Shown here piece after piece: positions 17,829 through 27,465 of a stretch of 64,000 nt of DNA (position 1 is its first letter; each line of letters starts with the position of its first letter). This stretch comes from Gemmatimonadaceae bacterium. GTDB taxonomy: Bacteria > Gemmatimonadota > Gemmatimonadetes > Gemmatimonadales > Gemmatimonadaceae. Below the pieces are notes generated by a model that was not told the DNA's origin, made no database searches, and saw nothing but the letters and a program-made list of their open reading frames with translations. The DNA lies in NCBI GenBank assembly GCA_025934775.1, contig JAICWO010000012.1:1-64000 (forward strand). Reading direction: 5' to 3'. The translations under genes were made by a program, and so were the position numbers.

Positions 17829-20800
17829 GTGTCGATCGCGGTTCCCGAACAGCCTCCGCTCCTGCGTTGCCTGGGAGCGGCATGTGTAAGCGCGTCTCCA
17901 TCCGAGCACGCGCAACCCACGGTGCTGCTACCGCTTGGGAAGCCGCTCGCGCTGCTCACGTACCTCGTCCTCGCTCCCGAGCGGACCGCGTCGCGCGAAC
18001 ACCTCGCGGACTTGCTGTGGGGTGATCAAGACCGTACCAAGGGCCTTCAGTCGGTGCGCCGCGCCCTGTCATTCGTGCGGACACGCGTCGGTGGATGGGT
18101 CATTTCGGCTGATGGACAACGGTGTACAGTGTCCGAATATCTCGACGCTGACATTAAGATTTTCACATCATTGGTCGATGCCGCCCAATTCGACGAGGCG
18201 CTCCAATGCTATCGCGGAGACTTCCTGGCAGGCTTTGCGTCGCCCGGCTCCGGCGAATTCGAGGCGTGGGCCGACGTCGAGCGCGCCTATTTTCGGTCCA
18301 AGGCCGTTCGAGCGGCTGAAGTGGCCTGCCGGTCGGCCATGGACACGGGTCGGTCTCCCACGGCCAAGTGCGCCGCGGTTCGACTCCGCGCGATCGACCC
18401 AAACGGGCAGCTGGGCTGGCGCCTTCTATTAGAGTCGCTGGCTGCAGCCGGCGATCGCGTGGGTGCGATTGCCGAAGCGGCAAAGTTCGAAGCGTGGCTC
18501 CGCGCCGAGGGCGCGGAGCCCGAACCGGCCTCTCGAGCCGCGATTCGCCTGGCGCAGCACACGGCGGCGACACCCCCGCGTGCGGAAGCAGCCATCGACC
18601 CGCCGCTGACCCCTGACATCGTGGGCCGCGAGCGGGAGTTTGCCGCGATGCTCGAATCGTGGCGAACGGCTGCGGCGGGGACCACACAGGTCATCGCCGT
18701 CCTCGGCGGGGCAGGTCTCGGAAAGAGCCGGTTGCTGGAATCGGTCGCGCAACGACTGCGCTCGATGAGAAGGCAGCCCGTCGTCGTCCGAGCCTATCCG
18801 GGTGAACGTTCCATCCCCGGTGCCTTCATCGGCAACGTGGCATATGAAATTGCTAAGCTACCCGGCGCGCCGGGCGTCGCGACTGGAATCGTGAGCCACC
18901 TCGTCGCGCTCGACCCGCGCCTTGCCGAGCAGTACCCGGGCGTCACACCGGCAGGTCAAACCGGATCTACGATCGGCTCCCGAGTGATCGCGCTGCGCGA
19001 GTTGATCGCGACAGTGTGCGAAGAAGCACCGGTCTGCTTGCTCCTCGATGACGCCCATTGGCTCGACGACGAATCGCGCCAGATTCTCGGCGCCGTGATC
19101 GCCCGAATGGGTCACGTGCGGCTGCTCATCGCACTGGCGAGCCGCGATGTGGGCGCGCTTCCTCCGCTAGGCGACACACACTTGACGCTCGAGCTCCCGA
19201 CCCTCAATCCTGCCGACGTCGGCGCCCTCATTGCAAGCATCGGCGCTCTCCCGGCCGAGGCCGACTGGCCGGGATTTCTCGTTGCGCGGGTGATGGCTGC
19301 TTCGCGCGGAATTCCGCTCCTCGTGTTGGGCGCGCTCCGCGAGCTGGTCACGGCAGGTGTCCTCGAGCTGTCCGACGGAGCCTGGACCACGCCGGACGAG
19401 CCGCGCCTCCGAGAGCGGCTCAGGAACATCAACGCTGTCGCGAACCGCCTGCGTGCTCTTTCCGCGCAAGCACTCGATCTCCTCGTCGCCTGCAGCATCG
19501 CGGGCCGGCCACTCTCGCGCGAACATGTCAACGCAATCGCCAGTCAGCTCGGCGATCCAGACTCCGTACTCGAATTGGATCGGTCCGGTCACCTGAAACA
19601 AGTGGGCAGCGGGATCGAGGTGTCGCACGACGTCATCGCCGAAACCGCGGTTGAGATCGCGGCATCGGAGTCTCGGGATCGCGCGCGGAGGATTCTTGGC
19701 TCCGTGCTCGTGCACTCCGACGACGAGGCGCTCGTCGAACACGGCATCCGTCACCTTGCCGCCGTGCGTGACCACGAACTTCTGCGCGAACCGCTCGAGC
19801 GCATGGCCCGATCCAAGCTCGCCAAGCGTCGCATCGCGGCGCGCGACTTCGTCGCGCGGCTCACCGGACTTGGTAGAAACGACGATCTTGTCGTGCAGCT
19901 CGCTCGAGCACTGCCGCGAGCCCTGCGTTGGCGGCGTTGGCGGAGTCTTGGTGCGGCTGGGGTGGTCGTTATTGCGCTCGGCACGAGCGCATTCATCGCC
20001 GAGGAGCGGCGGCGAGATCACGGCGGCAAACCAACAATCGAAATCCTGGCGGCCGTCGGCCCACTCACGGCGCGACATGCGCGCGTGTCGCTCGACATGA
20101 CCGATTGGAGTTCGCGCGCGCCCCTGACCGCGTCGTTCGGGAACGCCTCGATCGATAGCGTCAGACGCGCGGCGCGTGGCGCGTGGTGGCGACCGGGCGC
20201 GCCGTCATGGGCTGTCCAGATCCAGACTGATACCGGCGGTGCTGATGTCGCCGAGATCCTTCCCAACGGACAGCGGCGCTGGATCGCGCAGTCTCACGCG
20301 GAGGAGAATCCGGGCGCTTGGTCGCCAGACGGCCGATACTTCGCGGTCATCACATCGGCGTTCGCCAAGCCGCCAGGATCTTCCATCGGCATCATCGATC
20401 TGAAATCGCGGACGATGCGCCCGCTTCGGTCGGTGGGTCGTGATCCCGAGCACCTCGCGTGGAGCCCGGACGGTACGCGGATCGCCTACATCACGAACGA
20501 TACGGCGAAGAATGCCCGCAACGTCTGTCAGATCGGTATTGATGGTCTCGGCGCGACTTGCCGCGGCGGCTTCCCAATCGGGACGCAGATTGATGGATGG
20601 TCGGACGAAACGAGCCTTGTCACACAGGTGGGCAGCCCGGGATCTCTGGTCTCCTACGATCCCGCGGCGAAGACGATCGAACCGTTAGGCATCGAGAACG
20701 TCGTCGCGAGCGACGTCTCGCCCGACGGCGATTGGCTGTACTACTCGCGCCAGTCCAGCGACGGGGTCGAGACGTACGTGACCCCCACCGCGCGGCCACT

Positions 20801-21848
20801 CGATGCGCGACTCATCGCGCCGACTGGACGCGGTCTCGACACCAAGGCGAGCGCGATCTATTGGGCGGGTCGATTCCGACGTCGCGAATACTTGGACTCA
20901 GTATTCATCGCGGCGACGTCCGACACGATCGAGCTGCGAACCGATTTTCACCTGACTCCTCGCGGGTTCTCGAGCGACGGCCACGACACGCCGTTGTACG
21001 CCGCGCGATGGCGTTCGAGTGACACGACCATCGCGTCTGTTGATAGCCTCGGATACGTGTCCGCCAAGCGCGCGGGTGTGGTCGAGATTTCACTTTCGGC
21101 GGGTGGCTGGAGGTTGGCAACCCGCCGCTTCATCGTGCGTGGCTCGCGACCCGTCGTCGTGCTCCGGGAAAACTGGCTCGACCCATTCGCGCATCGATGG
21201 ATTCCGTTCGGCATTCCCTATCCAACAGTCGTCAAGGATTCATTGTTGGGCGACGCGTTCTTCAACAATGGCGACGGCTGGTATTTCAGCGGCGCGTATC
21301 TCGCTCATCCGATTGATGCGCGGCGTGGGCTCGCGCTCGAAACGGCCGTGCGGACGCCGATCACACGACCCATCGAGCGCTACCTGGACATTTCCATCTT
21401 TCCGATTCACGCGATCGCCAAGCTCCGGTCGGAGTGGGATCATCGGTCGGGATATTTTCCGTACCGATTCGGCACGGGTGGCGAGTGCGAGTTTGCCTAT
21501 CCTTCGGGCGAGGGAGAGGAAAGTCAAACCGGTGCGGCGCCTGTCGGCCCGTTGACGCGCTACGACCATGGGCGTCCCGCACTGGCCAGCGGGATGCCAG
21601 CGCGGCTGCGTATCCAGGTGTTCGCGGATGGATCGTGCGGTGTCGCGCTCGAGGGCGAACGCCCGGTGATCCTCGACCGGCGGATGCGCGGACTCGACTC
21701 GGTCACGATCCTGATCCAAGGCAACTCGGTCGGTACAAAGCTGCTGGTCGGTCCGATGACGATCACGCAGGGGGTGCCGGACGGCGTCGACTGGCTGCAT
21801 GCGGTCCCGCGGCCGGTGCCTCGGGGACCGCAGACGGGAGATCCGTGA
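17829..21848 (+). CDS. SARP/BTAD regulator fused to AAA ATPase, membrane helix and propeller
   Basis: A 1339-residue multidomain protein starting with GTG. Residues about 30-95 form an OmpR-type winged helix (GKPLALLTYLVLAPERTASR, then LADLLWGDQD). About 100-245 is a BTAD helical domain (DEALQCYRGDFLAGF). An AAA/STAND ATPase follows, with Walker A GGAGLGKS near residue 295 and a Walker B-like CLLLDDAHWLDDE near 400. One hydrophobic helix (GVVVIALGTSAFIA, about 709-724) precedes TolB/PD40 propeller repeats (WSPDGRYFAVIT near 827, WSPDGTRIAYIT near 878). A Big_2-like segment (about 1057-1097) and a C-terminal beta-rich domain follow. This resembles AfsR-like regulators but with an exported sensor half. 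It is divergent from the zinc-ribbon/GYF cluster, a likely target. Confidence 0.88.
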   Translation: MSIAVPEQPPLLRCLGAACVSASPSEHAQPTVLLPLGKPLALLTYLVLAPERTASREHLADLLWGDQDRTKGLQSVRRALSFVRTRVGGWVISADGQRCTVSEYLDADIKIFTSLVDAAQFDEALQCYRGDFLAGFASPGSGEFEAWADVERAYFRSKAVRAAEVACRSAMDTGRSPTAKCAAVRLRAIDPNGQLGWRLLLESLAAAGDRVGAIAEAAKFEAWLRAEGAEPEPASRAAIRLAQHTAATPPRAEAAIDPPLTPDIVGREREFAAMLESWRTAAAGTTQVIAVLGGAGLGKSRLLESVAQRLRSMRRQPVVVRAYPGERSIPGAFIGNVAYEIAKLPGAPGVATGIVSHLVALDPRLAEQYPGVTPAGQTGSTIGSRVIALRELIATVCEEAPVCLLLDDAHWLDDESRQILGAVIARMGHVRLLIALASRDVGALPPLGDTHLTLELPTLNPADVGALIASIGALPAEADWPGFLVARVMAASRGIPLLVLGALRELVTAGVLELSDGAWTTPDEPRLRERLRNINAVANRLRALSAQALDLLVACSIAGRPLSREHVNAIASQLGDPDSVLELDRSGHLKQVGSGIEVSHDVIAETAVEIAASESRDRARRILGSVLVHSDDEALVEHGIRHLAAVRDHELLREPLERMARSKLAKRRIAARDFVARLTGLGRNDDLVVQLARALPRALRWRRWRSLGAAGVVVIALGTSAFIAEERRRDHGGKPTIEILAAVGPLTARHARVSLDMTDWSSRAPLTASFGNASIDSVRRAARGAWWRPGAPSWAVQIQTDTGGADVAEILPNGQRRWIAQSHAEENPGAWSPDGRYFAVITSAFAKPPGSSIGIIDLKSRTMRPLRSVGRDPEHLAWSPDGTRIAYITNDTAKNARNVCQIGIDGLGATCRGGFPIGTQIDGWSDETSLVTQVGSPGSLVSYDPAAKTIEPLGIENVVASDVSPDGDWLYYSRQSSDGVETYVTPTARPLDARLIAPTGRGLDTKASAIYWAGRFRRREYLDSVFIAATSDTIELRTDFHLTPRGFSSDGHDTPLYAARWRSSDTTIASVDSLGYVSAKRAGVVEISLSAGGWRLATRRFIVRGSRPVVVLRENWLDPFAHRWIPFGIPYPTVVKDSLLGDAFFNNGDGWYFSGAYLAHPIDARRGLALETAVRTPITRPIERYLDISIFPIHAIAKLRSEWDHRSGYFPYRFGTGGECEFAYPSGEGEESQTGAAPVGPLTRYDHGRPALASGMPARLRIQVFADGSCGVALEGERPVILDRRMRGLDSVTILIQGNSVGTKLLVGPMTITQGVPDGVDWLHAVPRPVPRGPQTGDP

Positions 21849-21922
21849 GCGGGCCGACTCGTCGGTTTGTCAAAATTCTAAATCCGAAGGTCGCAGTCCG
21901 CGACGGCGGACGATCTGCTCCC

Positions 21923-22684
21923 TCACCGCGATTCCGGCAATCGCGCCGTCACCCGCCCACCCTCATCCAAGAACTCCAAACTCGCCGCCCCCGTCGAATC
22001 CACCGCCATCCTGATCCGCGGCCGTCCCGCCCGGTCCGACAACAGCAGCATCGCCGCCTTGGCCGGATTCCGTCCGAGGAACACGCGCTGCGCCTGGAGC
22101 GGCTCGCCGCTCGTCGGCGCCATGATCTTCATCATCTCCGCCCGGCGCTGCGCCGCGTCCGCGATGCGATTGAGTGAATCGTACATCGCGGCGAGCTTCG
22201 CGATGTCGAATGGCGCACGGTCGAGCATCGAGATCCCGACGAGCCGCTGGCCGTTGTTCTCACGATAGTCCAGATTCAGCACCTGATCGTTGTCGAACTG
22301 ATCGAACGACATGTGCGTCGCCGCTTGGACGCGGCCGTCTGCACTCCGCGAGCCGCCGAACGTGAGCCCGCCGTTCTCTGTGCCCTCGTCGTTGAAGAAA
22401 ATGATCCCCGGGCGGCCGCCGCCGGCGTAGCCGAATGGCTTGCCCTTGTAGATCGGGCCGGTGGAGCGCGGCGTATTCGAGATCACCATCCGATATCGTC
22501 CGCCCGGCTCGACGACGTTGATCCGCTGCACGTCGATCGTGTCGAACGTTTCGTGCGCCGGCGTGCCGCGCCGGAACGCGCCGAGCGCCATGGTCGCGAC
22601 GAGCGCCGTGATGGCGAGCGCGTAGCCTTTGAGCCATCGAAGCTCGCGGCGAATCTGTGCGATCTGCGGATCGTTGCCGGTCAT
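21923..22684 (-). CDS. Single-pass membrane protein of unknown function
   Basis: A 253-residue protein. The start at 22684 places a membrane helix (YALAITALVATMALGAF) at about residues 19-36, so most of the protein is exported. The soluble part has repeated glycine- and asparagine-rich beta-like segments (DVQRINVVEPGGRYRMVI; GGGRPGIIFFNDEGTENGG) and a C-terminal repeat of the same flavour (MLLLSDRAGRPRIRMAVD). I cannot name its family with certainty. It converges on the SARP-type gene and is divergent from the zinc-ribbon gene at 22842. Confidence 0.75.
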   Translation of the reverse strand: MTGNDPQIAQIRRELRWLKGYALAITALVATMALGAFRRGTPAHETFDTIDVQRINVVEPGGRYRMVISNTPRSTGPIYKGKPFGYAGGGRPGIIFFNDEGTENGGLTFGGSRSADGRVQAATHMSFDQFDNDQVLNLDYRENNGQRLVGISMLDRAPFDIAKLAAMYDSLNRIADAAQRRAEMMKIMAPTSGEPLQAQRVFLGRNPAKAAMLLLSDRAGRPRIRMAVDSTGAASLEFLDEGGRVTARLPESR

Positions 22685-22841
22685 GCTCGTGTGCCTCGGT
22701 CGGGAGGGGGTCGGTCCTCTCCTCCAAATTGTGGGCGCGCGCGCAATCTGCAATCGGGAGCCGCCGGTCACATCGCTGTTACAACGACTCCCGCTCTTGC
22801 GTCCCATACGATAGCCGCGTCGCTACAGGTGTATCCCGCGC

Positions 22842-23579
22842 ATGTCCGCCTCCGCCTCTCTCAACTGTCCGAACTGCGGCGCTCCGACCAGCGCCGACGC
22901 GACGCGCTGCGCCTACTGCGGCTCCGGCCTCACCGCGGCGCCATGTCCCTCGTGCCTCGGCTCGATGTGGCTCGGCGCCGAGTACTGTCCGCATTGCGGC
23001 GCGCGCGCGATCGTGCCGACGGAGACGAGCGACCCGGCGCTCAAATGCCCCGGATGCAACGCGGACATGCCGCGCGTGCAGCTGGGTGCGATCGCGATGC
23101 ACCGATGCGCGAGCTGCGATGGCGCGTGGCTCGATCCCGAGACGTTCGTGCAGCTGTGCGCGAATCAGGAAGAGCGCGGCGCGGTGATGGCGACGTTCGG
23201 CGCGGACGTCGCGGCGACTCGTGTGAGTACGGGACCGGTGCGCTACTTCCGCTGTCCCATCTGTCAGAAAACGATGAATCGCTCGAACTTCGGGCACACG
23301 TCGGGGATCGTGATCGACACGTGCAAGGGTCACGGCGCGTGGTTCGAGCACGACGAGCTTCGCGGCGTGCTGCAGTTCGTCGCGTCCGGCGCGCTCCAAC
23401 ACCAGGCGTCGTTCGACGCGGCGCACCCGGACCGGGCAACCGTCGTCCTCGGGGCCAACATTCTCGGCGCGCCCGCGACCGGCGCGAACGCGAATGCCAT
23501 GCGTGTGATGCTCGACGTGATGAGCAACGACTCGGCGTCCTCGCTGCTCCACGGCTTCTTCACCTCGCTGTTCGGCTGA
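22842..23579 (+). CDS. Multi zinc-ribbon protein (zf-TFIIB type)
   Basis: A 245-residue cytoplasmic protein with three zinc-binding areas. First is a double ribbon (C-P-N-C, C-A-Y-C, C-P-S-C, C-P-H-C, residues 9-54). Next is a zf-TFIIB module (C-P-G-C then C-A-S-C-D-G-A-W-L-D, about 68-98). The third is similar (C-P-I-C then C-K-G-H-G-A-W-F-E-H-D-E-L, about 138-175). No membrane helix is seen. It precedes the SPFH gene by 15 bp. A comparable zinc-ribbon/SPFH partnership is known from Bacillus YdjG-YdjI, so a shared membrane-stress role is a reasonable inference. Confidence 0.85.
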   Translation: MSASASLNCPNCGAPTSADATRCAYCGSGLTAAPCPSCLGSMWLGAEYCPHCGARAIVPTETSDPALKCPGCNADMPRVQLGAIAMHRCASCDGAWLDPETFVQLCANQEERGAVMATFGADVAATRVSTGPVRYFRCPICQKTMNRSNFGHTSGIVIDTCKGHGAWFEHDELRGVLQFVASGALQHQASFDAAHPDRATVVLGANILGAPATGANANAMRVMLDVMSNDSASSLLHGFFTSLFG

Positions 23580-23594
23580 CTTTAGGAGATACTC

Positions 23595-24671
23595 ATGACA
23601 CTGCGCGACTGGATGGCCGGCCAACTCGTCGACATCATCGAATGGGGCGACGATACCGACGACGCGATGGCCTGGCGCTTCACGCGGCCGCAGAACGAGA
23701 TCAAGAACGGCGCGCAGCTCATCGTGCGGCCGGCGCAGATGGCGATTCTCATCGACGAGGGCCACATCGCGGACGTGTATCAACCCGGACGTCACGAGCT
23801 GAGCACGGGCAACATGCCGATTCTCTCGTCGATCCGCGGCTGGAAATACGGCTTCGCGAGCCCGTTCAAGGCGGACGTGCTGTTCATCAGCACCAAGCAG
23901 TTCGTCGGCCGCAAGTGGGGCACCGGGAACCCCGTGATCCTCCGCGACCCGGAGCTCGGCCCGGTGCGCCTTCGCGCGTACGGCACCTACGCGCTGCGCG
24001 TCTCGGATCCGCGGACGTTCGTCCGGGAGCTCTCCGGCGCGAACGCGACCTTCATGGTCGACCAGGTCGCCGACCAGCTCCGCGATCTGCTCGTCGCCAA
24101 AGTCAGCAGCGTTCTCGCGAGCGGCGGGCTCTCGGTGTACGAGCTCTCGAGCAAGTACGGCGAGCTCGCGTCGCGCGCGCAGGAACAGGCCGCGCCGGCG
24201 TTCCAGCAATACGGTCTCAGCGTGACGCAGGTGGTGATCGAGAACATCTCGCTCCCGGCCGAGGTCGAGCAGACGCTCGATCAGAAAACACGAATGAGCA
24301 TGTTGGGAAACGACCTCGATCGCTACGCGAGCCTGCAGTCGGCCGACGCCATCCGCGACGCGGCGCGCAATCCGGGCGGCGCGGCGGGGGCGGGGATCGG
24401 CCTCGGCATGGGCGCGGCGCTCGGCAACCGGGTCGCGGCTGCCGCCGTGGCGGCGCCGGTGACGACACCGCTCACGCCGCCGCCGGTGCCGTCCACCGCG
24501 TGGTACTATGTCGTCGGGCGCGAACGGAAAGGGCCGGTCGATGAAGCGACGATTCGTGCACCGGGCACGATCGCGGAGGACACGCTCGTCTGGCATTCCG
24601 GCATGAGCGCGTGGACGGCGGCGCGGCAGGTGCCGGAGTTGGCGGGGATGTTTCCGCCGCCGGTGGGGTGA
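23595..24671 (+). CDS. SPFH-domain protein with C-terminal GYF_2 domain
   Basis: A 358-residue protein. An AGGAG lies just before the ATG. Residues about 1-270 are the SPFH/virion-core-like family (ydjI type): W-G-D-D-T-D-D-A-M-A-W-R-F near the start, then a PSVL-like band-7 fold (LSTGNMPILSSIRGWKYG) and a helical segment. A glycine/alanine-rich linker (about 255-300) leads to a GYF_2 domain (W-Y-Y-V-V-G-R-E-R-K-G-P, then T-L-V-W-H-S-G-M-S-A-W-T). Band-7 proteins oligomerise at membranes. The GYF_2 domain would recruit a proline-rich partner. It is likely co-transcribed with the upstream zinc-ribbon gene. Confidence 0.88.
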   Translation: MTLRDWMAGQLVDIIEWGDDTDDAMAWRFTRPQNEIKNGAQLIVRPAQMAILIDEGHIADVYQPGRHELSTGNMPILSSIRGWKYGFASPFKADVLFISTKQFVGRKWGTGNPVILRDPELGPVRLRAYGTYALRVSDPRTFVRELSGANATFMVDQVADQLRDLLVAKVSSVLASGGLSVYELSSKYGELASRAQEQAAPAFQQYGLSVTQVVIENISLPAEVEQTLDQKTRMSMLGNDLDRYASLQSADAIRDAARNPGGAAGAGIGLGMGAALGNRVAAAAVAAPVTTPLTPPPVPSTAWYYVVGRERKGPVDEATIRAPGTIAEDTLVWHSGMSAWTAARQVPELAGMFPPPVG

Positions 24672-24733
24672 GGCGGTTCACCCTGCGCAAGCGCCGACCG
24701 TAGGAGACGGGACTCTATCGTGAGCCCCGGCAC

Positions 24734-25279
24734 TCAGTCGTCCCGCCAGCTCCAGAGGTTGGCGTGGCCTCGGTTCGCTCGCTCCTCCCAGTCATCCATG
24801 CCGTGCTCGCGCAGCGCGGCGAGATCATCGCATCCGAGCTCGTACAGCTTCGCCGTGACGATCGCGTCAGCGCGGCGGTCCCACTCGGCGTTGAGTGCCT
24901 GCCACTCGAGCGGCGCCTCGTTCACATACCAAGATTCGTCTTCACTCAACCCATGAGCGATTTCGATATGGTCCATCGCGGCGCGAATGCGCACCAGCTC
25001 GCGGTCAGTTTGCGAGGCGTGGGCGATCACGCACTCGGTGAAGAGCTCGCCGAAATAGATCACCGTGTCATCATCGATCAGGCCGCGGTCGCGCAGCGTT
25101 CGCGCCGCGGCAATCCACGGACCGGGGTCGGGCGCGTCGTCGAGATCGCGCCGAATGCGCCAGAGAATCCGGCGCGACCGCTCCTCACCGCGTTCGGCGA
25201 CGAGTGCCGCGAGCCGATCGATCACCGGACGTCGATCGTCAGTGCGTTGCTGGCGTGCGGGTTTGAAACGGCGCGACAC
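24734..25279 (-). CDS. Hypothetical protein
   Basis: A 181-residue acidic, mainly helical protein with a GTG start at 25279 and no good Shine-Dalgarno. It has many Trp, Asp, Glu and Arg residues, no signal peptide, no membrane helix and a single-domain look. I recognise no family. Composition and codon use fit its neighbours, so it is probably real. It converges on the SPFH gene. Confidence 0.6.
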   Translation of the reverse strand: MSRRFKPARQQRTDDRRPVIDRLAALVAERGEERSRRILWRIRRDLDDAPDPGPWIAAARTLRDRGLIDDDTVIYFGELFTECVIAHASQTDRELVRIRAAMDHIEIAHGLSEDESWYVNEAPLEWQALNAEWDRRADAIVTAKLYELGCDDLAALREHGMDDWEERANRGHANLWSWRDD

Positions 25280-25383
25280 GGCGGCGGATCCCCACAGGAT
25301 GGTGCGAAGCGTTGAACTGCCATGAAGGCGACGGGCGCGAACTTATTGCACGATCCTTTCAGACGGCTCAGCTGTCGAGCCTT

Positions 25384-27435
25384 TCACCAGATCCTCACCC
25401 GCTCCGCCGGCGCCAGATACAACGTCTCCCCCGCCTTCACTCCGAACGCCGGATACCACGCATCAAGATTCCGCACCGTGAGTGCACGCCACGGGCCTGG
25501 TGAATGCCCGTTGGTGAGCAGCTGTCGTCTCAACGCGGGCTCGCGAAACTTCGTCCGCCAGATCTGCGCCCAGCTCAGAAAGAGCTGCTGATCGCCGCTC
25601 AAGCCCGCGACCACCGGCGCCGGCTTCCCGCCGAGCGACGCGTGCAGCGCGTCGTACGCGGCCGTGAGCCCGGCGAGATCCGCGATGTTCTCGCTCAACG
25701 TCTGCTGCCCGTTGATCGGCAGATCCGGCAGCGGACGATACGCGTCGTACTGCCGCGCGAGCGCCTGCGTCGACGCCTTGAAGTGCGCGAAGTCCGACGG
25801 CGTCCACCAGTTGCGCATCTGCCCGTGCGAGTCGAACGCGGCGCCGAGGTTGTCGAAGCTGTGGCTGATCTCGTGCCCGATCACCGCACCGATGCCGCCG
25901 TAGTTCATCGCATCGGCGCGCTTCGCGTCGAAGAACGGCGGCTGTAGAATCGCCGCGGGGAAGTTGAGCGCGTTCATCGCCGGCATGTTCACCGCGTTCA
26001 CCGTCTGCGGCGTCATGACCCACATGCCCTGATCGACCGGCTCGTGCAGCGCGCGAATGCTGTTGGCGTACGTGAAGCGCACGACGCGATCGGCATTTCC
26101 ATACGCGTCGCCCGGCGAAACGGACAGCGCCGCATAGCTCGGCCACTTGTCCGGATAGCCGATGCTCACGCGCAGCGTCGTCAGCTTCGCCTTCGCCTCG
26201 GCTTTGGTGGACGGCGCCATCCACGACAGCGCGTCGATCCGATGCTTGTACGCCGCGATCAGGCCGGCGACCATCTTCTGCGCGTTCGCCTTCGCGGAGG
26301 GCGGGAAGTAGCGCGTCACGTACGCTTTGCCGACGACGAAGCCGAGCGCATCGCTCGTCGCGGCGACGGCGCGCTTGTCGCGCGTGTCCTGCGCCTCGGC
26401 GCCGCTCAGCGTCTTGCCGAAAAACGCGAACGACTCCCGATCGAATGCCGGCGGCAGCACGGCCGCGTGGTCTTCGATCGCGTGGTACGCGAGGAGGTCC
26501 TTCCACGCGTCGAGCGGCTGGCTGGCGACGAGCGCCGCGATCCCGGCGATCGCACTCGGCTGCCACGCGATGATAGAATCCTCATGAGAGAGCTCTGCCG
26601 CCGCGAAGAAGCCGGGCCAATCGAGCCCCGGCGCCTTTGTCGAGAATTCGGCGCGCGCCCAGTGGTTGTTCCCCTTCGATGGATCGTACGTGTCTTCGGG
26701 CTTCCAGTGCGTCTGCGCGATGCGCGTCTCGAGCGCGATGGTCGCGTCGGCTCGCGCGGCCGCGTTCGACTGGCCGGCGAGCGAGAGCATCCGCTCGACG
26801 TGCGCGCGATACGCGTTGCGTACCTCGGCCATCTTGGCCGACGGATCGAGATAGTAGCTGCGATCCGGCATCTCGATCCCGCCCTGGAGCAGCGAGGCGA
26901 CGTTGTGACCCGGATGGTTGAAGTCCTGCGCAACCCACAGGCCCAAGATGTTATCGGTGTGAATCACCGCGTTATTGATCGGATCGACGTCAGCGCGGAG
27001 ATGCGCGCCCAGGAATTGCGCGAGCGCCCGCTTGCTCGCGATCGCCGCGATGCTGTCGAGCAGCGGGCGAATCGGTGTGAGCCTGCGCTTCGCGATCGCC
27101 GTGGTGTCGACGAAGGCGTGGTAGTAATCCGCGACCTTGCGCAGGTCGGTGCCCGGCGCGCCGGGCGCCGCCGCCGCGCCGTGGACGATCGCCATCACGT
27201 TCGCGTCCGCCTGCTTGGCCGCGATGTTGAAGGCGCCGTAAGAGCTCAACTCGGGCGGAATCTGTGTGCGGCGATCCCACGTGCCATTCGCATACTTATA
27301 AAAATCGTTCCCCGGACGCACGGTCGTGTCCATCGCCGAGGCGTCGAGGCCGGGGATGACACGCTGCGCGGCGAGCGGCGACGCGAGTGCGGCGAAAGCG
27401 ATGCTGAAGAAAGCGCGACGAACCAAGCGAGGCAT
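25384..27435 (-). CDS. M13-family zinc metallopeptidase, secreted
   Basis: A 683-residue neprilysin/PepO-type peptidase. The ATG at 27435 has AGGAG upstream and opens a signal peptide ending S-P-L-A-A-Q. The mature start resembles other bacterial M13 enzymes (DTTVRPGNDFYKYANGTW). The zinc site is G-H-E-I-S-H-S-F-D-N near residue 520, with the third ligand in E-N-I-A-D-L-A-G near 580. The substrate-binding N-A-Y/F element and C-terminal V-R-I-W (family-typical W ending) are present. It should degrade peptides in the periplasm. It is divergent from the amidohydrolase across a repeat-rich 411-bp gap. Reading frames that continue upstream on this strand are antisense to that neighbour and are not part of this gene. 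Confidence 0.93.
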   Translation of the reverse strand: MPRLVRRAFFSIAFAALASPLAAQRVIPGLDASAMDTTVRPGNDFYKYANGTWDRRTQIPPELSSYGAFNIAAKQADANVMAIVHGAAAAPGAPGTDLRKVADYYHAFVDTTAIAKRRLTPIRPLLDSIAAIASKRALAQFLGAHLRADVDPINNAVIHTDNILGLWVAQDFNHPGHNVASLLQGGIEMPDRSYYLDPSAKMAEVRNAYRAHVERMLSLAGQSNAAARADATIALETRIAQTHWKPEDTYDPSKGNNHWARAEFSTKAPGLDWPGFFAAAELSHEDSIIAWQPSAIAGIAALVASQPLDAWKDLLAYHAIEDHAAVLPPAFDRESFAFFGKTLSGAEAQDTRDKRAVAATSDALGFVVGKAYVTRYFPPSAKANAQKMVAGLIAAYKHRIDALSWMAPSTKAEAKAKLTTLRVSIGYPDKWPSYAALSVSPGDAYGNADRVVRFTYANSIRALHEPVDQGMWVMTPQTVNAVNMPAMNALNFPAAILQPPFFDAKRADAMNYGGIGAVIGHEISHSFDNLGAAFDSHGQMRNWWTPSDFAHFKASTQALARQYDAYRPLPDLPINGQQTLSENIADLAGLTAAYDALHASLGGKPAPVVAGLSGDQQLFLSWAQIWRTKFREPALRRQLLTNGHSPGPWRALTVRNLDAWYPAFGVKAGETLYLAPAERVRIW

Positions 27436-27465
27436 CGAGTGGCTCCTGTCTGATCTGTCCCACCG

